From positions 42,346,001 through 42,410,000 of the forward strand of contig OZ231126.1 of NCBI GenBank assembly GCA_965153355.1: a stretch of 64,000 nt of DNA. Reading direction: 5' to 3'. The stretch is from Flaccisagitta enflata (Eukaryota; Chaetognatha; Sagittoidea; Aphragmophora). The position numbers and the translations under genes were made by a program. A model generated the notes under the pieces. The model was not told the origin of the DNA, ran no database searches, and was given only the letters and a program-made list of their open reading frames with translations. Below are positions 58,884 through 64,000 of this stretch, one piece after another. Each line of letters opens with the position of its first letter. Within the stretch, counting starts at the first letter, position 1.

Positions 58884-59749
58884 ATCAGGCGCCTGGGGCA
58901 GCGGCAGCAAAGGGGAAGAAGACCAAGAGAGCTGGGAAGAAGCATAAAGCAGCAACCAAGGGAGGTTCTACTTGCGGTGCTTCGGCGTCCGCTGTTAAAC
59001 CTCAAGTCTCTGGTCAGCAGACGGGAGCGTCTTCCTTTCACTCGCAGCCATCAAAAGCAGCGGTAGGAAGCGAACTAGTTGGCGGTGCTTCAGCATCTGT
59101 TAAAGTTGGTGTAGCGCCTCGTCAGCAAACCGAGTCTGCCCAAGGTCTGCAGCAAGTGCAGAACCCGCCTCCCCCGTCGGATCCAGCCTTTGATCCTGCG
59201 CATGGACACCACATCGCCGAGTCATTGCTACGAGAAGCCTCTTCACTGACCTCAAACGCTCCATTGGGTGTGGTGAAGAATTTAGCATCAAGGCTTCCGA
59301 AAGACTTCTTCGCGTCGCTCAATCCGCGTCAACGAGTTGAAGCGGCTCGTCAAGTCTTAGACGAGAGGATTCGTCGCAACATCCAAAAGGAGAGAGACGA
59401 TGCTCGTCAAGCAGCAATGGCTGCGGACAATGAGGTGGTCAAAGGCAATAAACGAGTCGTGGAACTGGAGAAGCAGCTTGAAAAGGAGAAGCAGGCCTGT
59501 GCGATGAAGGCTAAGAAGAAAGAGGAAGCTGTGGAACGCGCAAAGGCGGCTATGGCCGTCGACTTTAAAACTGCGTCCGCTGTGCGTCCTAAATTTCGAC
59601 TGACGCCGAATTGCGATGCAGCATCTCCACCTCCAGCGTCTTCTCCTGCAGAAAAAGTCGGTCAGCAGATCCTGTCGCAAAAAGACGCTCCCAAGCCTGG
59701 GAATAAGAAAAATCGAACCAGGCCTTGGAAAAATCAGACCGCCAGCTAA
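58862..59749 (+). CDS. BEL ORF3, segment 3, helical C-terminal region
   Basis: A 295-codon frame: a Lys-rich start (KGKKTKRAGKKHKAATKGG), a Gly/Ser/Gln linker, a compact helical segment (VVKNLASRLPKDFFASLNPR then VLDERIRRNI) and a coiled coil rich in Glu/Lys (VVELEKQLEKEKQACAMKAK). The stop is at 59,747-59,749. The three ORF3 segments together would be about 700 residues. No zinc knuckle, membrane segment or enzyme motif is visible. Confidence 0.55.
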   Translation: MAATQKLNQAPGAAAAKGKKTKRAGKKHKAATKGGSTCGASASAVKPQVSGQQTGASSFHSQPSKAAVGSELVGGASASVKVGVAPRQQTESAQGLQQVQNPPPPSDPAFDPAHGHHIAESLLREASSLTSNAPLGVVKNLASRLPKDFFASLNPRQRVEAARQVLDERIRRNIQKERDDARQAAMAADNEVVKGNKRVVELEKQLEKEKQACAMKAKKKEEAVERAKAAMAVDFKTASAVRPKFRLTPNCDAASPPPASSPAEKVGQQILSQKDAPKPGNKKNRTRPWKNQTAS

Positions 59750-59803
59750 ACGCTGATTGGTGCCACGCCCAGTTGCTGTTCAATTTAACTACCAATTTGC
59801 AAC

Positions 59804-60662
59804 ATGGCGTGGAGAGCGCCGCCATTCGCTGAGGATCGTATTCCACCATCACATCCTCATCCCATCGATGGACAGGCCGGCCAAGTCGGGGGCGCTACCC
59901 GGGGCGTGGGAATGACGTCCGCCCCGGGGCCTGGCGAAAAACGCCCGCGTAAGTATCATGGTTTGGGAAGGGTTGAGGTTGAGTTTTTGTGGTAAATTTG
60001 AATCTGTGTACGATAAGAACTTTACTAATCAATCTGCCCCCATTTTTTCTCTTTCTTTTTCTTCCCTTCGGGGAGGATACATTCTCAGACGGCTGCACCA
60101 CCTGCGCCTTTCGATGCGGTCGCCGTTGACGACATCATTTATCGCCTTTCGCCCACGGATTGACGAGGTGTTGGAGCTTCCGGAATGACCCGCTCGTCTC
60201 TGTAATGGAGAAGGCGCAGGTGATGTGGTCGTTCCATGATGCTTACTAATTTGTTTTTACCTTACAGATTCGTTTTTATATATAGTTAGTAACTTATTTA
60301 TTTTGTCTTGTTTTGTTTGGTTCCTTGGAACATGTAAATTTTTGTTGTGTTTGTTTTAGACATGGTCTTTTTAGTCATTATTACGAATACTTTCGTATGA
60401 CATGTTTTAGTAGTATGCCCCTACTCATTATTTTCCACTCTCAAGTCAAATCCCAGGCTTGGAGTGCTCCAAGGCCCGTTCCCCTTTCCCCCCCCTCTTC
60501 CCCTTAACTTTTACAGAACGGGTGCCTCAACCTCCTCGTCGCCGCCTCGTCTCCATCCGCGTCATCGTGATCGTTGAAAATTTGCTGGTGGTGGATCCTT
60601 TCCGGACGGGAATCATCATTCGTGCAGTCGTCGATCTGTTGATAGTTGGGGTGGGGATGTAA
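59804..60662 (+). CDS. Possible small spliced ORF near the 3' end of the BEL element
   Basis: An ATG at 59,804 opens a 48-codon frame that meets a consensus donor GTAAGT at 59,949. A pyrimidine-rich acceptor ending TTTTACAG at about 60,517 would continue the frame for about 47 codons to a TAA near 60,660, ending with hydrophobic residues. An alternative acceptor lies near 60,088. This is a prediction from splice-site consensus only. Confidence 0.25.
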
Positions 60663-60784
60663 GAGGCGGTGGACGGGGGGGGCTGTATCTATGTAAATTT
60701 TTTTTAAGGAAGGTAGTATCGGTTTTTTAGTAGGGTTTCCCCGACTGGAAACTAGGTGTCGGATTTTTGAAATTCGTGAAATTC

Positions 60785-60800
60785 CAAAAATGGGGCAGAA
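60785..60800 (+). promoter_or_regulatory. Polypurine tract of the BEL/Pao element
   Basis: AAAAATGGGGCAGAA lies directly before the 3' LTR, where the plus-strand primer is expected. Confidence 0.6.
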
Positions 60801-61714
60801 TGTTAGAAATGTATGTCCGTCCGTTTTTAAGTATGTGTGCCTTGTCTCTTTTGCGTGCTTTTGGCTTTTCCTCTTTCTCGATTATTCAATGCCCGCGTCT
60901 TTTGTTTCTCGCCATTTTTTATATTGAACGCTAGATGGGTAACCATATGGTTGCGCCTTGTATTTTGTGCCATTTGTTTTTATTACGTAGGCGAACATAC
61001 GTATCTCGTCTGTCGTATCATCCAATTTTTGGATTGATTGATTTTATTTATTTACGGCATTGCTTCTTAAAGTGATTGATTGATTTTTCGTGATCGTTTG
61101 AATGCGCCCTTGGAATTCACTAATTTCAATAATCTCTCATCTTTTTATTGCAGATAAACTTATGAACGGACAATTAACGTTAGTTTGACTTCGACAGACT
61201 GTGGGTTGAAACCAACGAAAGTGGGCCTAAAAGTAAGTTTTATAGACGCGTTTTTGCTTTTATTAACGTTGTTTTTATCTTGTTTTCCGGTCTGTTATTT
61301 TTGTCTTTTGCCCTTTTGCATTTTTATCGCCGGATTTTAGTATGGTTTTTATCGCTTGCCCGATCAGCTTGCTATAGGGATGATATGGATGAATTTAATG
61401 GGATGGGCCGGGGCAGGGGCAGGTATTATCAGGTGGCATGGGCTCTGAAGAAGATGAACATGTTGTCATGTGCTGTTTCTGTCCTTTATTGTGTCCTATC
61501 TCGATTTCATGTTATCTTTTGCGTTTGCTGATCACAATTAACGCCCACTTTCCTTTTCATTTTTCCCCCTCTCTTCAGTTGTTGAAACTTTTTATGGAAT
61601 AAACGAGACGATCGCCTTCCTATTTTCCAATCGGCCAACTTTCTTTCACCACAAGTCGTCAGTCAGATAGACGCTCATAGACAGTGCCAGTTGAAACTCG
61701 TGGGCGTAATTATA
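60801..61714 (+). repeat. 3' LTR of the BEL/Pao element
   Basis: Same length as the 5' LTR, with about a dozen substitutions and compensating one-base length changes. Confidence 0.95.
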
Positions 61715-61719
61715 GGTGC
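61715..61719. repeat. Target site duplication of the BEL/Pao element, right copy
   Basis: GGTGC, matching 48,439-48,443. Confidence 0.88.
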
Positions 61720-61751
61720 GTTCTTTCGCCTCTGGCACGTTCACACTGAGT

Positions 61752-62505
61752 TCACTTACTGACATAATGGTAGACTTTATGTCGGTTTTCTTCTTCTTCT
61801 TCTCCTCCCTTCGAGGTCGCTTGTTTCTTGCATCGTAATAGTCCTTGGATGATAACCGCCACGACGTTGGTGATGGTGATGCCGATGACCGCCCATGATT
61901 GGGATTCCAGCTGATCTGTCTGTTCGTCGATTTGGTTGTACTCCTTTCCGCACATTAAGGGCGATAGGACCAGATCGCTCCTCTCGAGGCATCGTGAGAT
62001 GTGGAGCACGTCTTTTCCATTTTTGCCTTTGATGGGGCTAGGACTGATGATGATGAGACACGTTTTGCCATACTCTGTTGGTAGAGAAGATACAAAAAAT
62101 TAAATTAAAATTCAGAAATTAGTGTGAACGTTGTCGCTCCCCTCGGTGATTGTGGCGCCGATCAGATTAAATAATGCATAAAATTTTCTCACCGTATCCA
62201 AAATCGCGTATGACGGCTTGTTTCGAATCGAGCTGGCAATCTGGCTTTTCTGGACGCGTGCTCAACCATTGCACGATGCGTTGATTGAAATCCCCATTGC
62301 TTTCGCCGTCACGTTGTTGCGGGGTCTGTGAAAAAAATTTTAGCGTTGGCCTTGAATATTTCTTCTTTCAGCGAAGAAGGAAGATTTAGGGTAGGGTTAG
62401 ATCACGAATCTGCTGAATTGGTTATCTCACCTCTGATTGGTCCGCTACGCTCCCCGGGAGGAGGAGGACGGGGAGAATGAAGGAGAGGAGGGGGTGATAT
62501 CTCAT
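61752..62505 (-). CDS. Antisense three-exon gene for a secreted-type single-pass membrane protein
   Basis: Exons on the minus strand: 62,505-62,431 (25 codons, signal peptide with hydrophobic core LLSFILPVLLLPGSVA), 62,325-62,193 and 62,074-61,752. Donors are GTGAGATAA and GTGAGAAAA; acceptors TTTTTTTCACAG and CTACCAACAG; phases are 0 and 1 and the frame has no stop, giving 176 residues. The ectodomain has four Cys; the membrane helix is WAVIGITITNVVAVIIQGLL; the short tail is basic then poly-Glu. The last codons contain a possible further donor (TCAGTAAGT), so the gene may continue across the site where the BEL element landed. No family recognised; a receptor, venom-type or retroelement envelope fragment cannot be excluded. 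Confidence 0.6.
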
Positions 62506-63576
62506 TTTCACAAATTGTCTGTTGTTCTCTTGTCTTCCACTCGAGGTGATTGTAACTTGTTTGTCAGTATCTTGTCAGTATCTTGTCAGTACTTGTCACT
62601 TTCATAAACCACGACACGCACTTTGTTGATTTGAGTGGTCGAGGTGTTGAGGAAAGGTGAAGTGTTGATTTTTGCTTTCGGAGCGCAGAGTCCAATTTCT
62701 TGTACAGAATTTTGCGATTATGATTTTGATTTTGTCCTTTAACTTTCCGTCGGCGATTGTTATTGTTTTTCATAATGCGGAATGATTGTACTTCAATTTT
62801 CGGCGTGCCTCGAATGGAATGAATGACTGTGAATGTTTAACTCACGTGTTCTTTCGATTGAATGGTATGTTGAGAATTGTGTTCTTATGTTAGGTATGTT
62901 TGAATGAATGGTGGTTTTTCATCTCCATAACACCTGGAGATTTTCCACATATCAAAATTTTTGATTTTTTTTTAGAACCGTTCTTTTCTAAATTTTTCTA
63001 AGAATTTAGTTTTTAAACGTATCAACATTTTTTTGGTCGGGGTCCGAGCTTTTCTTTTCTGGACATTATCTTCACCTATCTTAAATAGATTGAAGATGAT
63101 CTCCGGGTAGCGTTAGCCGAATCATGAACCGCCCGGTTCTGACCTTTGATATTATTATTATTATCAAATTCTCTCTGCCTCTCGCTTTTTGCATTGCTCG
63201 ACGGCGCTCCAATTTTCTCTTTAGTCTGGAATATAGCCTTCTTTCTTTTAGCTCAATTTCTTTCTCTCTCTCTCAATTAATGATAATTAAGCAGTCAAGA
63301 AATTGATCAAGAATAGATCTATAGCCAGGACGAATGATCATCATTTGGATGATCATCCGTTACTACTCGATCGACAAACTTTTTTTTCTCCTTGACTCAA
63401 TTTGCCACGGTACAAATTTTCATATCCTAAACCGACACCAAATTGATGATAATCGCCATAAGTACAAAGTTGTATAAAGAATAATACAGTTACAAAGTTC
63501 TTACAGACTCAGTACAAAATATATACGCCTGGATTTCTTACTTTTAACGACGAAAAAAAATAAATTTCCATCGTTT
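62506..63576. other. Upstream flank of the antisense gene, no other gene recognised
   Basis: AT-rich; small TTGTCAGTATC direct repeats near 62,560. A 69-codon minus-strand frame at 62,564-62,773 has no recognisable content. Confidence 0.4.
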
Positions 63577-63770
63577 TTAGATGCGTCCGTCAGGAACGCA
63601 TCTCTAGAAGAGGGTCTGTCCGTCCGTCGGTCCGTCCGTCCGTCGGTCCGTCCGTCGGTCCGTCCGTCCGTCCGTCCGTCCGTCCGTTACGCCTATGCAA
63701 AAACCGCGTTTCTTGGCTGTTTTTGGCCGCGGTAATATCCTACACTGAAACAAATGATCAACCAACATGT
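63577..63770 (-). repeat. Dispersed hairpin-element relative, right of retroelement block
   Basis: Hairpin AGATGCGT...ACGCATCT (8-bp stem, 9-nt loop, 63,579-63,603), TCTAGAAGAGGGTCTGTCCG, a CCGTCCGTCCGTCCGTCCGT core, then ACGCCTATGCAAAAACCGCG and TTTGGCTGTTTTTGGCCGCG-like sequence to ATGATCAACCAACAT. Inverted copy of 38,953-39,106. Confidence 0.88.
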
Positions 63771-64000
63771 TTTGAGAGTGTTTTCACTCGTCTGTTCGTC
63801 TGTCTCTCCATTCATATGTCACATGATCAATACACGCTGAGACACAGCCCGGACGCATCTTTGCCCGGTCGGGCTTGTTGTAACACATGCTGCATGCTGT
63901 TTAAAGCCATCGTTGACTTCTTCATCAAAACCTATGTCGCCTTTTTGGATGCTACTAAGGCTCCTAAACTAAAGCTTTTGACAGAATCTTATATTACTGT
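63771..64000. other. No gene recognised
   Basis: Unique sequence to the end of the window. Confidence 0.4.

Larger units (their letters stand above)
48444..61714 (+). mobile_element. BEL/Pao LTR retrotransposon with extra ORF3, 13.3 kb
   Basis: Two 914-bp direct LTRs (48,444-49,357 and 60,801-61,714) and the 5-bp duplication GGTGC define the ends exactly. The pol domain order protease-RT-RNase H-integrase, the three Cys/His motifs of Gag and the integrase C-terminal domain identify BEL/Pao. LTRs differ at roughly a dozen positions by eye (about 98-99 percent identity), so the insertion is young. The coding region nevertheless has several frame breaks, some of which could be assembly errors in CAG-rich sequence. 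It inserted into a locus that contains two antisense membrane-protein gene pieces. Confidence 0.95.

Noticed and set aside
38953-63770. Maverick/Polinton-type giant DNA transposon
   Set aside because: The integrases present belong to Gypsy and BEL elements, no protein-primed DNA polymerase or capsid gene is visible, and no 6-bp target duplication flanks the inverted repeats.

Overview
The window is metazoan nuclear DNA, most likely from an invertebrate and plausibly an arthropod; the species cannot be named from sequence. Evidence: spliced genes with GT-AG introns and clean phase continuity (Rab30, p66/GATAD2), very heavy (GA)n/(GT)n microsatellite load, many fold-back DNA transposons, and Ty3/Gypsy and BEL/Pao retroelements. 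No bacterial-type operon or RNA gene was seen.

Layout. 1-1.4 kb: nested transposons plus a tandem repeat. 1.8-2.0 kb: first coding exon of Rab30 (minus strand; the rest lies off the left edge). 3-7.3 kb: fold-back elements and a 16-bp minisatellite. 8.2-24.2 kb: one gene on the minus strand, the p66/simjang (GATAD2) subunit of the NuRD complex, reconstructed here as nine coding exons whose phases join into a 1,163-codon frame. Its introns hold microsatellites, several transposons with terminal inverted repeats (TIRs), a 1.1-kb polypyrimidine tract and a perfect spacerless 128-bp palindrome. 24.3-39 kb: gene-poor DNA with 24-bp and 22-bp minisatellites, microsatellites, fold-back elements and many copies of a short dispersed element that ends in a hairpin whose stem covaries between copies.

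39-63.8 kb: retroelement block. A degenerate Ty3/Gypsy element (39.3-46.6 kb) is followed by two intron-containing or broken membrane-protein gene pieces on the opposite strand. Between those two pieces a complete BEL/Pao element has inserted (48,444-61,714, 914-bp LTRs differing at roughly a dozen positions, 5-bp target duplication GGTGC). The BEL element carries gag (glutamine-rich, frame-broken), protease-RT-RNase H, integrase, and then a further 2.1-kb coding region (ORF3) with no match I recognise. Two inverted copies of the dispersed hairpin element sit at the two edges of this block.

The most interesting items are the covarying hairpin element family, the BEL element with an unexplained third coding region and an in-frame UGA between gag and pol, the antisense signal-peptide/transmembrane gene split by the BEL insertion, the fold-back elements with 10-bp target duplications, and the perfect palindrome in a p66 intron.
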